NCBI RefSeq assembly: GCF_042678945.1
Contig: NZ_JBHTLM010000021.1
Location: 11,070-75,069, forward strand
Reading direction: 5' to 3'
Source: Fontibacillus puldeungensis
Lineage (GTDB): Bacteria > Bacillota > Bacilli > Paenibacillales > Paenibacillaceae
DNA: 64,000 bases
Shown: one piece after another, positions 43,987 to 53,065 of the stretch
Layout of the letters: each line of letters begins with the position of its first letter
Position numbering within the stretch: the first letter of the stretch is position 1
The notes under the pieces: model-generated
Seen by the model: only the letters and a program-made list of their open reading frames with translations
Databases searched by the model: none
What the model was told of the DNA's origin: nothing
Position numbers and translations under genes: made by a program

Positions 43987-44777
43987 ATAGCCCATCCACC
44001 ATCAACGCAAATGTTTTGACCTGTCATATAACTGGAAGCATTAGAACAGAGCAATGCTACTGCTCCCTTTATCTCATGAGGTTGTCCAATACGATTTAAA
44101 GGATTTTTGGAGCCCAATTTCTCCATAAATTCAGTGTTCAATTGAGTCTGGGGATGTGGGAAAGGTCCAGGACTTAAGCAATTAACACGGATTTCATACG
44201 GAGCAAGAAAACTAGCTAGGTATTTTGTAAATTGAATGACTCCTGCTTTTGCAGCACCATAACTTGGGGGGTTTGTAAATTGAATTCCATCATAAATTCT
44301 ATAATCCGGTGCAACATGACCGTACATGGATGTAATATTCAAAATTACCCCTTTCTTTTTTTGCAACCCAGGAACAGCAGCTTTTACACATCTAAATACT
44401 GAATTCAAGCTCATTTCAATGTCATACTCCCAGTCCTCATCAGAGATAGACTCAAAAGAATTTTTATTTCCTGACCAGGAATTATTGACCAAAATATCCA
44501 GTCCGCCATAGTTTTCCTCTATTTTTGCAAAACACTCTTTTAGATCTTCTTTATTAAGTAAATCAAGTTGCATTGCTGTAGCTCGAATGGAATGGTCAAA
44601 ATGCATCTCTATTTCTTCACATTTTTGTTTACAACTTTCATAATTTCGGCTGGCAATAATAATATCAGCACCTAACTCAGCTAAAGTATAACTGATTTCC
44701 GAACCTAGATAGCCAGCCCCACCTGTTATTAGGGCAACTTTATTTTTTAATGAAAATAATTCAGATAAACTATTCAC
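43980..44777 (-). CDS. Short-chain dehydrogenase/reductase (SDR) of the flagellin-sugar operon, 2
   Basis: A 265-residue classical SDR, related to the SDR at 42249 but clearly diverged. Motifs: TGGAGYLGSEISYTLAELG, VNNSW in place of NNAG, catalytic Ser in NITSMYGHVAP, YGAAK, and the ending YMTGQNICVDGGWAIW. GTG 44777 has AAAGGA nine bases upstream; the GTG at 44783 is too close. It starts inside the last codons of the CMP-sugar synthetase gene, so translation is coupled. Role as for the partner SDR is unknown. Confidence 0.85.
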   Translation of the reverse strand: MNSLSELFSLKNKVALITGGAGYLGSEISYTLAELGADIIIASRNYESCKQKCEEIEMHFDHSIRATAMQLDLLNKEDLKECFAKIEENYGGLDILVNNSWSGNKNSFESISDEDWEYDIEMSLNSVFRCVKAAVPGLQKKKGVILNITSMYGHVAPDYRIYDGIQFTNPPSYGAAKAGVIQFTKYLASFLAPYEIRVNCLSPGPFPHPQTQLNTEFMEKLGSKNPLNRIGQPHEIKGAVALLCSNASSYMTGQNICVDGGWAIW

Positions 44778-45477
44778 ATTCACTCATCCTTTCAATTAAT
44801 GTCTCAACTAACAAGAAGTCCAACTCATCATCAATATCAATAGATCTTTCTTTAGGCATAAGTACTGCCCCTTCTTTACCAAACAGTAAGCTTATATCAT
44901 CCTCCTTTAGTCCATTGATTCTGAAAGAATATACGGCTCCATTTAATTGATAGGCTTTCGGAAGTTTTTGACGAGGAAGCCATGGAACTACCCCAGTAAT
45001 AAATGTCTCCGGGTTATTTCCATTAATTTTCCAGGCCCTGTGTGGATTTAATTCTGCTTCTTTAAATGTTGCTACAGAATCATATTTTTTATCCTCAAGT
45101 ATTTTTAAACACTCTGATATGTCAGAACTATTTCTTAAAGGACAGGTAGGTTCTAGCAGAACCATGTATTCAGCTTCTTCTCCACTGGCTCTTAACTTCA
45201 TAATTAAATCTCTAATTGTGTCTATAACTAGAGAGTCATCCCTTGCTAGCTCTTCTGGTCTTAGGATTACTTCAGCGCCATAATGAATCGCTACCTCTGC
45301 AATTTTATCGTCATCAGTTGATACAATAATACGATCAATTTCAGGAGTCTTTCTAGCGGCTTCAATTGCCCAACTTATCAGTGGCTTTCCAGCCAAGAGC
45401 TTTATATTTTTGTAGGGTACTGACTTACTTCCCCCTCGTGCAGGAATTACTGCTATAACTCTTTTATTATTTATCAC
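44770..45477 (-). CDS. legF: CMP-nonulosonic acid synthetase (NeuA/LegF type)
   Basis: This enzyme couples a nonulosonic acid to CMP using CTP, giving the activated donor for glycosylation. The 235-residue acylneuraminate cytidylyltransferase shows IPARGGSKSVPYKNIKLLAGKPL (CTP-binding, about 11-33; quoted blocks IPARGGSKSVPYKN and AGKPLISWAI), VSTDDDKIAEVA, and the C-terminal RSIDIDDELDF metal-binding end. The start is GTG with GAGGAAGTG upstream. It is followed by overlapping SDR, Gfo and SDR genes. The Leg name rests on the whole operon, not on this protein alone. Confidence 0.9.
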   Translation of the reverse strand: MINNKRVIAVIPARGGSKSVPYKNIKLLAGKPLISWAIEAARKTPEIDRIIVSTDDDKIAEVAIHYGAEVILRPEELARDDSLVIDTIRDLIMKLRASGEEAEYMVLLEPTCPLRNSSDISECLKILEDKKYDSVATFKEAELNPHRAWKINGNNPETFITGVVPWLPRQKLPKAYQLNGAVYSFRINGLKEDDISLLFGKEGAVLMPKERSIDIDDELDFLLVETLIERMSECE

Positions 45478-45511
45478 AGTTTAACACTTCCTCTGAGCCA
45501 ATGATAATGGT

Positions 45512-46654
45512 TTAACAAAAGAATGCCCGTATTCTATCTATGACAAAACCTTGGTCTTCCTCACTCATATTTGTCCCAGATGGCAAACATATTCCATGAT
45601 TGAAAAGGAATTGGCTGATATCCATTTCATTATGTTTAAAGAAATCATTTTCAATAAATAACGGTTGCATATGGAGTGGTTTCCAAACAGGTCTGGTTTC
45701 AATATTATATTGTTGCAAGTAATGTATTAAATCATATGGTTTTTTATCTGTTAATTCTGGGTCAATTGTCATTACTGTAAGCCAGCGAGTAGACATACAA
45801 TCTTGAGCTTCTGGCATAAACTGAATGCATGATATACGTTTAAGATGCTCAACATACTTTTCGAAAATTTCACGTTTTTTATGAATTCGCTTATCTAATA
45901 CTTCTAACTGTCCTCTCCCAATTCCGGCAAGAACATTACTCAAACGATAATTGTACCCTATCTCACTATGTTGATAATGTATCGCTTTATCCCTAGCTTG
46001 TGTAGAATAGAATCTGGCCTTTTCTATTAATTCAGTATCATCAGAAACAAGCATTCCTCCTCCTGAAGTTGTAATGATTTTATTTCCATTAAATGAAAAT
46101 GTCCCAAATTTTCCGAAAGTACCGGTCTTTACCCCCTGATAAGATGCTCCTAAAGATTCTGCAGCATCTTCAATTATCGGAACATTATAAGAATCACATA
46201 TATCCTTGATCTTATTGTAATCAGCACTTTGTCCATATAAGTTTACTACTACTAGTGCTTTAGGAAGTTTATTCTTAGCTGCATATGTATCTAATGCTTC
46301 TTTCAGAGCAGTCGGAGACATGTTCCACGTACCCGGTTCAGAATCAATAAATACAGGAATAGCTCCTTGATACAAAATAGGATTCGCACTTGCTATAAAA
46401 GTAAGAGAGGAACAAAAAACTATATCATCTTTTCCTACATTCAATAAAATAAGAGCAAGGTGTATTGCTGCTGTGCCTGAGCTAAGAGCAAGGGCACCTT
46501 TTGAGCCTACATAATTTGCTATTTCACGTTCAAATTCATCTACATTTTCTCCAAGAGGAGCAATCCAATTATCATCAAAAGCTTTTTTGATATATTTCTG
46601 CTCTCTACCACTCATATGTGGGGAGGCCAAGTAAATTCGTTTAAAATCTGACAT
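45512..46654 (-). CDS. legC: Nucleotide-sugar 4-aminotransferase, DegT/DnrJ/EryC1 family (LegC type)
   Basis: A PLP-dependent aminotransferase of 380 residues that should turn UDP-4-keto-6-deoxy-GlcNAc into the 4-amino sugar. ALSSGTAAIHLALI binds the cofactor phosphate, EDAAESLGASYQG the ring, and FNGNKIITTSGGG contains the Schiff-base Lys. WIAPLGENVDEFE at the N-terminus is typical of the PglE/LegC branch. ATG 46654 has AGGTGA upstream; the frame to 46684 runs into the previous gene's stop. Confidence 0.9.
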   Translation of the reverse strand: MSDFKRIYLASPHMSGREQKYIKKAFDDNWIAPLGENVDEFEREIANYVGSKGALALSSGTAAIHLALILLNVGKDDIVFCSSLTFIASANPILYQGAIPVFIDSEPGTWNMSPTALKEALDTYAAKNKLPKALVVVNLYGQSADYNKIKDICDSYNVPIIEDAAESLGASYQGVKTGTFGKFGTFSFNGNKIITTSGGGMLVSDDTELIEKARFYSTQARDKAIHYQHSEIGYNYRLSNVLAGIGRGQLEVLDKRIHKKREIFEKYVEHLKRISCIQFMPEAQDCMSTRWLTVMTIDPELTDKKPYDLIHYLQQYNIETRPVWKPLHMQPLFIENDFFKHNEMDISQFLFNHGICLPSGTNMSEEDQGFVIDRIRAFFC

Positions 46655-46684
46655 ATGATCACCTACTATATAAATTTGATCCAT

Positions 46685-47311
46685 TTATTTAGATCTTATC
46701 TTTTTGGCTGGGCAACCTATAGCAACAATATTATCTTCAATATCATTCACTACACAGGAACCCGCCCCTATTGTACTATTACTTCCTATCGTCAGTCCTT
46801 GGATAACACTTGCACCTATACCAATATGAGAAAAAGAACCTACTTGAACATTTCCTGCTAAATTTACGCCCGGGGAGATATGAACAAACTGCCCTACTTT
46901 GCATTCATGATCAATAGTACAGGCCGTATTTAAAATAGTATGCTCGCCAATAAATGTATCGACATTTACAACAACATTAGGCATAACAACACTCCCAGCC
47001 TTTATAACGACATTCGAACCTAGTATAGCCGTAGGATGAACAGCTATCCCATACTTCAAATCAAGTGGTTCTAATCTCTTTACTATATCGCCTCTTGTTC
47101 GGTTGTCCCCAACACATACTATATAGTAAGCATTAGCAAATGAGTTAATTAGATCGGGAATTATCTCAGTGGTTCCTAATATAGGAGTATTTGAAACAGA
47201 GTTTCGCTTTGGGTCATCATCGACAATTCCTACTACTTCTTCATTCTGACTTTTAAGAATATCTATTACAACCTTAGAATGGCCTCCCGCTCCAATAAGA
47301 ATGTAATCCAA
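46685..47311 (-). CDS. legH: Sugar-amine N-acetyltransferase, PglD/NeuD left-handed beta-helix type (LegH)
   Basis: A 208-residue acyltransferase. The N-terminal Rossmann-like part starts ILIGAGGHSKVVIDIL and binds the UDP-sugar; residues about 90-200 are hexapeptide repeats of a left-handed beta helix, with the catalytic His in TIDHECKVGQFVHISPG. PglD-type enzymes acetylate the 4-amino group made by the aminotransferase encoded next. Its beta-helix type, not a GNAT (PseH), is one reason to assign the legionaminic rather than the pseudaminic route. Confidence 0.9.
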   Translation of the reverse strand: MDYILIGAGGHSKVVIDILKSQNEEVVGIVDDDPKRNSVSNTPILGTTEIIPDLINSFANAYYIVCVGDNRTRGDIVKRLEPLDLKYGIAVHPTAILGSNVVIKAGSVVMPNVVVNVDTFIGEHTILNTACTIDHECKVGQFVHISPGVNLAGNVQVGSFSHIGIGASVIQGLTIGSNSTIGAGSCVVNDIEDNIVAIGCPAKKIRSK

Positions 47312-47325
47312 TATAGACCACCTAC

Positions 47326-48468
47326 TTAATATGAAATTGTCTTTTGCGTCAACTCATCTCCATAATCATTCAATCTATGAATGATTTCAACAACTGACTG
47401 GCTAGTATTTTTTTTATAATATACATTTTTCACTCTTTTAAGGCGTTCTTTAAAATCAGTGCTTTTAACAATTGAAAAGGCTGACCTTATCTGATTATAA
47501 TCAACTGAGACATCGATTGTATTCTGTGAACGTTCTCTTCTATATTGTCTCGAACCAATATTAATAACAGGAACCTTAAATGAAGCAGCTTCAATAATTC
47601 CTGAAGATGAATTACCCACTAATATGTAAGCATGCTTCAAAATGGATAAATAATCATATTGCTCAAAAGTGACGATTTTATAAAATCCATCCTTCTCACT
47701 TAAATTATTGTAAAAGTTAATTATTTCTTCAGAGCCAGCATCAGAGTTGGGCATAACACAAACATAGGGTATTTTTTCCTCACTCACAGCTTTAAATATA
47801 CACTCAAGTTCTTTCTCTATGCTCTGGTTATCTGTCGTAACGGGGTGGTAAATAAATAAACCATAAATACCTGCAAAATCTAGGTGATATTTCCTTTTTA
47901 CAGATTGAATATCTGGTAATACGGCTGATTCTATAGCTTCGATTCTTGGTGCACCAACCACATAAACTCTCCATGGATCTTCGCCCATTTTTATTAGTCG
48001 TTCTTTACTTGCAGTCGTTGCTGTTAAATGAAGGTGAGCAAGTTTACTAATAGCGTGTCTCACAGATTCATCTATAGACCCCGATACTTCCCCTCCATGT
48101 AAGTGCAAAGTAGGGATATTTAGATAGACAGAAGAGATCGTAGCCGCTAACATTTCACCACGATCTCCAAGTACAATAACACAGTCCGGTTTGAGACTTT
48201 CAAACGCCTCAGTCATACCAATGATTCCCTCACCTATGCCTCTAGCCATACCTCCACGGCTTGCTTCAACTGCTGCAGTGACTTTGGCAGCAATCTGAAA
48301 CCCATCCGCCTCTATATATTTCACAGTATTTCCATATTTAGGGGTCAAATGCATGCCTGTAACTAGTATTTGAAGTTCGAGGTCAGAGTCTTCTTCTATT
48401 TTTTTTAGAATTGGGAAATAAATTCCGTAATCAGCTCTAGTGCCGGTAACAACCATTACTTTTTTCAT
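47326..48468 (-). CDS. legG: Hydrolysing UDP-sugar 2-epimerase (NeuC/LegG type)
   Basis: A 380-residue enzyme that removes UDP and inverts C2, giving the free 2,4-diacetamido sugar for condensation. TGTRADYGIYFPIL at the N-terminus, VLGDRGEMLAA, HLHGGEVSGSIDESVRHAISKLAHLH (quoted core HLHGGEVSGSIDES) and VGNSSSGIIEAASFKVPVIN match the NeuC/LegG family. It overlaps the synthase gene by four bases (ATGA). PseG of the pseudaminic pathway is unrelated in sequence, so this gene points to legionaminic acid. Confidence 0.92.
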   Translation of the reverse strand: MKKVMVVTGTRADYGIYFPILKKIEEDSDLELQILVTGMHLTPKYGNTVKYIEADGFQIAAKVTAAVEASRGGMARGIGEGIIGMTEAFESLKPDCVIVLGDRGEMLAATISSVYLNIPTLHLHGGEVSGSIDESVRHAISKLAHLHLTATTASKERLIKMGEDPWRVYVVGAPRIEAIESAVLPDIQSVKRKYHLDFAGIYGLFIYHPVTTDNQSIEKELECIFKAVSEEKIPYVCVMPNSDAGSEEIINFYNNLSEKDGFYKIVTFEQYDYLSILKHAYILVGNSSSGIIEAASFKVPVINIGSRQYRRERSQNTIDVSVDYNQIRSAFSIVKSTDFKERLKRVKNVYYKKNTSQSVVEIIHRLNDYGDELTQKTISY

Positions 48469-49496
48469 CTCACATCATCCCACGATATCATTTGTTCGGC
48501 CGCTACTTCTCTTATGACCACTTTCCCAATTAAATCATAAAAATGTTTGGGTTCTAAACCAGTTCCAGGTCTTTTAGTCATTAAGTCAGACTCGCGAATA
48601 ACGTCGCCAATACTCAATTTTTTTGATGAAACAATACTTTTTCTAGCAACACTTTTCGTATTTCTTTCAGAAGGCATTATTCTTTTTATACCATCACCTA
48701 ATATTTGTTCTACCTCTCGAATAGATTTTACTAACTGCAGAAAATCTTTAGGCTCCATAGAGGCTTTATGATCAGGCCCCTCTAAATTTCTGTCTAATGT
48801 AAAATGCTTCTCAATAATTTTAGCTCCCAATGCAACCGCTGTTAAAGCCGCCTCTTTACCTTTAGTGTGATCCGAAAATCCTACGATTTTTTTAAAACTT
48901 GACTCCATTGTTTTCATCGCTAATAAATTGACTTCTTCCAGTGGAGCGGGATACTCAGAAGTACAATGGAGTAATGCCAAGGGACTAAATTGAATATTTT
49001 GTAAACTATATCCAACTTCATCTAAATCAGACATACCAGTGGATAGAATTATGGGAAGGTGATATCTATCTATTTTTTTAATGAAGGGGATATTATTCAT
49101 ATCACCAGATCCGATTTTAAAGCCATCCACACCTATTGAATAAAGAAAATCCGCACTTTCCTCATCAAATGGGGTAGATAAAAAATCAACTTTTTTTTTG
49201 GCACAATACCTTTTTAAATCTGCAAAGTCCTCAAAAGATAGCTCAAGTTTCTTTAGCATATCTAATTGACTTTCATCAGGTAAAGTCGTTTTTTTTTGAT
49301 ATTCGGCTTTTTTCGCCTTTGAAGTAACTAATTTTTCACTAATGAAAGTTTGAAACTTAACCGCATCTGCACCAGATGCTATAGCTTGATCTATCAAATC
49401 GAAAGCCATTTTTTTAGATCCGTTATGATTAACCCCAATTTCAGCAATGATATAAGTAGATTTCCGGTCCCCATTTACAACCTCTTTAATTGACAT
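48465..49496 (-). CDS. legI: Nonulosonic acid synthase (NeuB/LegI type)
   Basis: This enzyme condenses a hexose with phosphoenolpyruvate to the nine-carbon keto acid. In 343 residues the TIM barrel (about 15-270) shows IIAEIGVNHNGSKKMAFDLI, KFQTFISEKLVT, STPFDEESADFL and SDHTKGKEAALTAVALGAKIIEKHFTLD (cores SDHTKG and GAKIIEKHFTLD), followed by a C-terminal SAF/antifreeze-like domain (about 280-343) with RKSIVSSKKLSIGDVI. RBS TTAGGAGATGG precedes the ATG. Confidence 0.93.
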   Translation of the reverse strand: MSIKEVVNGDRKSTYIIAEIGVNHNGSKKMAFDLIDQAIASGADAVKFQTFISEKLVTSKAKKAEYQKKTTLPDESQLDMLKKLELSFEDFADLKRYCAKKKVDFLSTPFDEESADFLYSIGVDGFKIGSGDMNNIPFIKKIDRYHLPIILSTGMSDLDEVGYSLQNIQFSPLALLHCTSEYPAPLEEVNLLAMKTMESSFKKIVGFSDHTKGKEAALTAVALGAKIIEKHFTLDRNLEGPDHKASMEPKDFLQLVKSIREVEQILGDGIKRIMPSERNTKSVARKSIVSSKKLSIGDVIRESDLMTKRPGTGLEPKHFYDLIGKVVIREVAAEQMISWDDVR

Positions 49497-49512
49497 AAAA
49501 CCATCTCCTAAG

Positions 49513-50517
49513 TTAGAAACCTAATTGATATTTTACTAGCAGTTCCTCAATATCCTCTAAAGTGAGTTGTGGGGCATTAAGAGATGAATATTCCCGATGA
49601 TCTACTCTAATAAATCCATTATACTCTGATGATAGCTGGTTGAATGGGGAAGCAATAACATACATGTCATCATTTTGATATGCCCTTTCAGCTTCGTCCG
49701 CTGTCATTAACTCTTCATATAATTTTTCACCAGGCCGAATCCCTACCTCTATTAGTCCTCCATTATATTTAGAACCACACTTTTTCTCAAAAGATCTTAT
49801 AAGTCCTACTGCCAGATCACTTATTTTTAAGGTTGGCATTTTCAAAACAAATACCTCTCCTCCTCTTGAGAATCTGGCTGCTTTCAAAACTAGCTCAGCC
49901 GCTTGAGGAATTGACATCATAAAACGAGTCATGTCTCGGTGTGTTAACGTTACAGATTCTCCCCGACTGATCTGGGATTTAAAAAGTGGGATAACAGATC
50001 CACGAGATCCCATTACATTTCCAAAGCGGACACATGAAAAAATAGTATCCCTGCTTCCCTTGTATTGATTTGCTGCGGAAATTAGTTTCTCTGAAAGAAG
50101 TTTAGTTGCGCCCATGGTATTCATAGGATTCACAACCTTATCTGTACTTATAGCAATCACTTTTTTTACATTATGTTGTATTGCGACTTCAATAATATTT
50201 TGCACACCAAGTACATTGGTTTTAATGGCTTCCATAGGGTTATATTCACAGGATGGGACATGTTTTAAAGCAGCCGCATTAAAAATATAATCCACATTTT
50301 CTGCAGCATAACTCAATCTCTCTTTGTCCCTTATATCGCCAATTAAATAGCGAATATTATCAAACTCCTTTAACTCATGTTGCATATAAAACTGTTTGCT
50401 TTCATCTCTGCTATAAATACGAACAACCTTGGGATTTTCTTTCAAAATACAACGAACAATTTCACTGCCAATAGATCCAGTTCCACCTGTAACCAGAACC
50501 ACTTTATCTTCAAACAT
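49513..50517 (-). CDS. legB: UDP-GlcNAc 4,6-dehydratase, soluble type (LegB/PseB-like)
   Basis: First committed step of the sugar pathway: dehydration of UDP-GlcNAc to a 4-keto-6-deoxy sugar. A 334-residue extended SDR with VTGGTGSIGSEIVRCIL, NAAALKHVPSCEYNPMEAI, ISTDKVVNPMNTMGATK (the family's SDK-type Ser-Thr-Asp-Lys and Met-x3-Lys active site instead of YxxxK) and RFGNVMGSRGSVIPLF. LegB keeps and PseB inverts C5; sequence inspection does not separate them, so the name rests on the rest of the operon. It is 57 bp downstream of the Maf gene with no terminator between. Confidence 0.85.
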   Translation of the reverse strand: MFEDKVVLVTGGTGSIGSEIVRCILKENPKVVRIYSRDESKQFYMQHELKEFDNIRYLIGDIRDKERLSYAAENVDYIFNAAALKHVPSCEYNPMEAIKTNVLGVQNIIEVAIQHNVKKVIAISTDKVVNPMNTMGATKLLSEKLISAANQYKGSRDTIFSCVRFGNVMGSRGSVIPLFKSQISRGESVTLTHRDMTRFMMSIPQAAELVLKAARFSRGGEVFVLKMPTLKISDLAVGLIRSFEKKCGSKYNGGLIEVGIRPGEKLYEELMTADEAERAYQNDDMYVIASPFNQLSSEYNGFIRVDHREYSSLNAPQLTLEDIEELLVKYQLGF

Positions 50518-50574
50518 GCAATCGCCTACTTTTTATTGTCTAGTGTACTTCTCTGACTGATGTATATTCTATGT

Positions 50575-52446
50575 TTACGTAATAATAAGTTCATCTAATT
50601 TTGTTAATCCTTGATCTAAGGTTGCTATTATAATAGGAGAGAATTCTTGCATTTTTCTTGTTAACTCTCCTAGATGTTTCAAAACTAATTTTCCTTTTTC
50701 TATAATGTCTTCTGTTTCTACAATTTTAGTAACATGCCTCATATATACATTCATGTAATGTCCTAATGAATAATAGTAAAAACTATCAAAAGCACTCATT
50801 TTAGTGATAGATTTCCATAAACAATCTATTTCAAAAAGTCTATCTGCTGTTCTCTTAACATTATATGCTGAGACTGCTTTTTCAAGTTTTTTAAAGACCT
50901 CTTGTAACTTTACTAATTTAGATTCAAGCTTTTTTATCTCTTTTCGAGCTAAATTGAGATTCAAACTGACTTCCCGTAATTGTATCTCCTTGATATCGTG
51001 ACTTTTCTTAGAGATTCGTTTTGAGATATTAAAATCCTGTGATGGCCCCTCGAGCAACTCAGGAACTAAATCATCCAACGCCTTCCACTCCGTGCCTTCA
51101 ATTACAGCTCCACCCTTAGAGGTGTTAACGATTCGGACCTCCTTTAGAGCCATTATTTTGACAAGAACCTCTATATCACTCAATAATACTTCCATACTCC
51201 CCTTTGTCCGATTATAGCCTCCATCAACATTTTTAACTTTTTTTTCAGAATGGGATACATGGATTTCCTGAACTTCTTGGGATACGTGTTCTACACCAGG
51301 TGCATAATATTTATTGTTAGGATAAGATAGGTCTTGTCCCATCAATATAATCTCTGTGATACCCATATATTCAGCAATTTGTATTGCAGTTCCTGTAACG
51401 GTTGCTGTTGATATAAAAGAAGGGAGCTCCTCGCCCTCTTCAAAAAGGTACTGCGTAATTACATCATTTTGAAATTTTGCATAATACAACGGCCCTCTAT
51501 ATTCCTCAAGAATTTCATTATATATTGTTGGACAAAAAACCAAAGGTGTTTTCATACCATTAACATTTTTAAACACTCGAAAATTAGCTTCGGTTCCATC
51601 CATAGAAACAACAAAATGGGGATACACTCCAAAATGTTCCAAAGCCTGTATGCTTGAACCAGCAGTAATAATTAAGCACTTTTCCTTCAATTGTGATAAA
51701 TAATGAATATCTTGACTCAACGAAGGGCCAGAGCCTACAATAATAGCTTTTACATTCTGGCCTTTCCATAAATCTTTCAATTCTGAAATTGATGAATTAT
51801 TAATAAGATGAGGTAAATTGTACACAATATTTTCAAGCCATGTTTTTTGGTTTAGATCGCGTGTTTGTATATTTGAAATCTGTTGCATAAGTGTGTCTTT
51901 CATCAACATCTCAAATTTTTCTGATAGACCTGGAAACAATATTTCATAAATAGGAGGCGTAATTTTAACGAAAGTGCCAGTCATATGTTCACATATATCA
52001 TTCGCCATTTTCATAGGTAAAAAATCACTTTCACCCAACGCAAATAATCGAATTCTGGGATCAGATAAAATCGGTCCAATTAATTTTATGTTCATCCATT
52101 CTCTAAAAATAAAAGAAAAGGGTTCATAAACATAAATAAATTTTGCTTTTGTCACAGCCAGCAGTTCTTCAAGAAAATACAAGCCCATACCTACTAGTAA
52201 TAAATTATCTACGTTCTCAACTCGACTTGAAATTGATTTAGCCCATCTTTCTGCTTCATGGTGGGCATTATATCGACTATGCAAATAATAAGTGTTTTGA
52301 TTCATTTCAAGAAGAAGATTAACCTCTTCATTACGAGTCAACTCTATTTTGTACACGTAATCATCTTGCAATGGTGTCTCAAGTCCTTGTATTAAAGCTG
52401 GATAATGCTTACTTAAAAAGGCTTTGTTTTTTTCAAATACATCCAT
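50575..52446 (-). CDS. Maf-type motility-associated glycosyltransferase (DUF115)
   Basis: Maf proteins transfer CMP-nonulosonic acids onto serine/threonine of flagellin in Campylobacter, Aeromonas, Geobacillus and Clostridium. The 623-residue protein has an N-terminal region (LLLVGMGLYFLEELLAVTKAKF, about 82-103; core LLLVGMGLYFLEELL), the central DUF115/MptE-like sialyltransferase-type domain (about 190-430) with AIIVGSGPSLSQDIHYL, VVSMDGTEANFRVF and EIILMGQDLSYPNNKYY, and a helical C-terminus (about 480-620). It lies between the nonulosonate genes and flagellin, the expected position. ATG 52446 has AGGAGCTTAAGC upstream. Confidence 0.92.
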   Translation of the reverse strand: MDVFEKNKAFLSKHYPALIQGLETPLQDDYVYKIELTRNEEVNLLLEMNQNTYYLHSRYNAHHEAERWAKSISSRVENVDNLLLVGMGLYFLEELLAVTKAKFIYVYEPFSFIFREWMNIKLIGPILSDPRIRLFALGESDFLPMKMANDICEHMTGTFVKITPPIYEILFPGLSEKFEMLMKDTLMQQISNIQTRDLNQKTWLENIVYNLPHLINNSSISELKDLWKGQNVKAIIVGSGPSLSQDIHYLSQLKEKCLIITAGSSIQALEHFGVYPHFVVSMDGTEANFRVFKNVNGMKTPLVFCPTIYNEILEEYRGPLYYAKFQNDVITQYLFEEGEELPSFISTATVTGTAIQIAEYMGITEIILMGQDLSYPNNKYYAPGVEHVSQEVQEIHVSHSEKKVKNVDGGYNRTKGSMEVLLSDIEVLVKIMALKEVRIVNTSKGGAVIEGTEWKALDDLVPELLEGPSQDFNISKRISKKSHDIKEIQLREVSLNLNLARKEIKKLESKLVKLQEVFKKLEKAVSAYNVKRTADRLFEIDCLWKSITKMSAFDSFYYYSLGHYMNVYMRHVTKIVETEDIIEKGKLVLKHLGELTRKMQEFSPIIIATLDQGLTKLDELIIT

Positions 52447-52456
52447 GCTTAAGCTC

Positions 52457-53041
52457 CTATCCTTGAATTTCTAACATATAATTCTGCAAAGCAGTAACCA
52501 ACTCATATTGTATAAGATCTCCCACCATAACATAATCCTGTCTTTGAAGATTATTATCCATCTCAGAAACAATTCTTTCTATTTCAATTTTCATATTTAT
52601 CGTTGCTCTTTTCTGCTTTTCATTGATTGTTAAAGTTTCCAGAAAGTCCATAGCTTTTAGAATCCACTCTATACCTTCAATAAGCTGTGAAAATTTGCTC
52701 CATTCCTTGTCTGTAAGTTCACCATAAAAACTATCAGCAATACTAGATGAAGCGGGAATAAATTTATCTAAATAATCTTTAACAGTTACAAAGGTCTCTT
52801 CAATGCTTTCTCCCTTTGTTTTTGTAACAATTCTGATGAAGTCAATTCTTTGATAGTTATCTACTATTAATTGTTCATACCCAGCATAAAAAGATTGCCC
52901 ATTAATTTCAACACAATAAATTAACTGATCTTGTGTGTGAATGTCTGCTGTGGATTCAATCCACCACTCGTTAATCGTTTGAAAACTATTATCTATAATT
53001 TTTTCCTCAAAATCGTTAATTTTCACCCTCACTAACATCAC
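52457..53041 (-). CDS. Unknown protein, flagellin/Maf-linked
   Basis: I do not recognise this 194-residue protein. The first half (about 1-75) looks beta-rich (YCVEINGQSFYAGYEQLIVDNY), the second half (about 80-190) strongly helical (EIERIVSEMDNNLQRQDYVM, IQYELVTALQNYMLEIQG). No signal peptide, membrane helix or cysteine cluster. It lies 10 bp before the Maf gene, so the two form one transcript, and a SigD-like promoter lies just upstream. Start is uncertain: GTG 53041, ATG 53038, or GTG 53032 (best ribosome spacing from TTAGGGTG). A chaperone or partner for Maf or flagellin is a reasonable guess only. Confidence 0.75.
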   Translation of the reverse strand: MMLVRVKINDFEEKIIDNSFQTINEWWIESTADIHTQDQLIYCVEINGQSFYAGYEQLIVDNYQRIDFIRIVTKTKGESIEETFVTVKDYLDKFIPASSSIADSFYGELTDKEWSKFSQLIEGIEWILKAMDFLETLTINEKQKRATINMKIEIERIVSEMDNNLQRQDYVMVGDLIQYELVTALQNYMLEIQG

Positions 53042-53065
53042 ACCCTAACATTCGGTTTACTATAA

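Noticed and set aside
49513..50517. Assignment as PseB of a pseudaminic acid pathway
   Set aside because: The operon has a NeuC-type 2-epimerase and a PglD-type acetyltransferase and lacks PseG and PseH, so the legionaminic route fits better.
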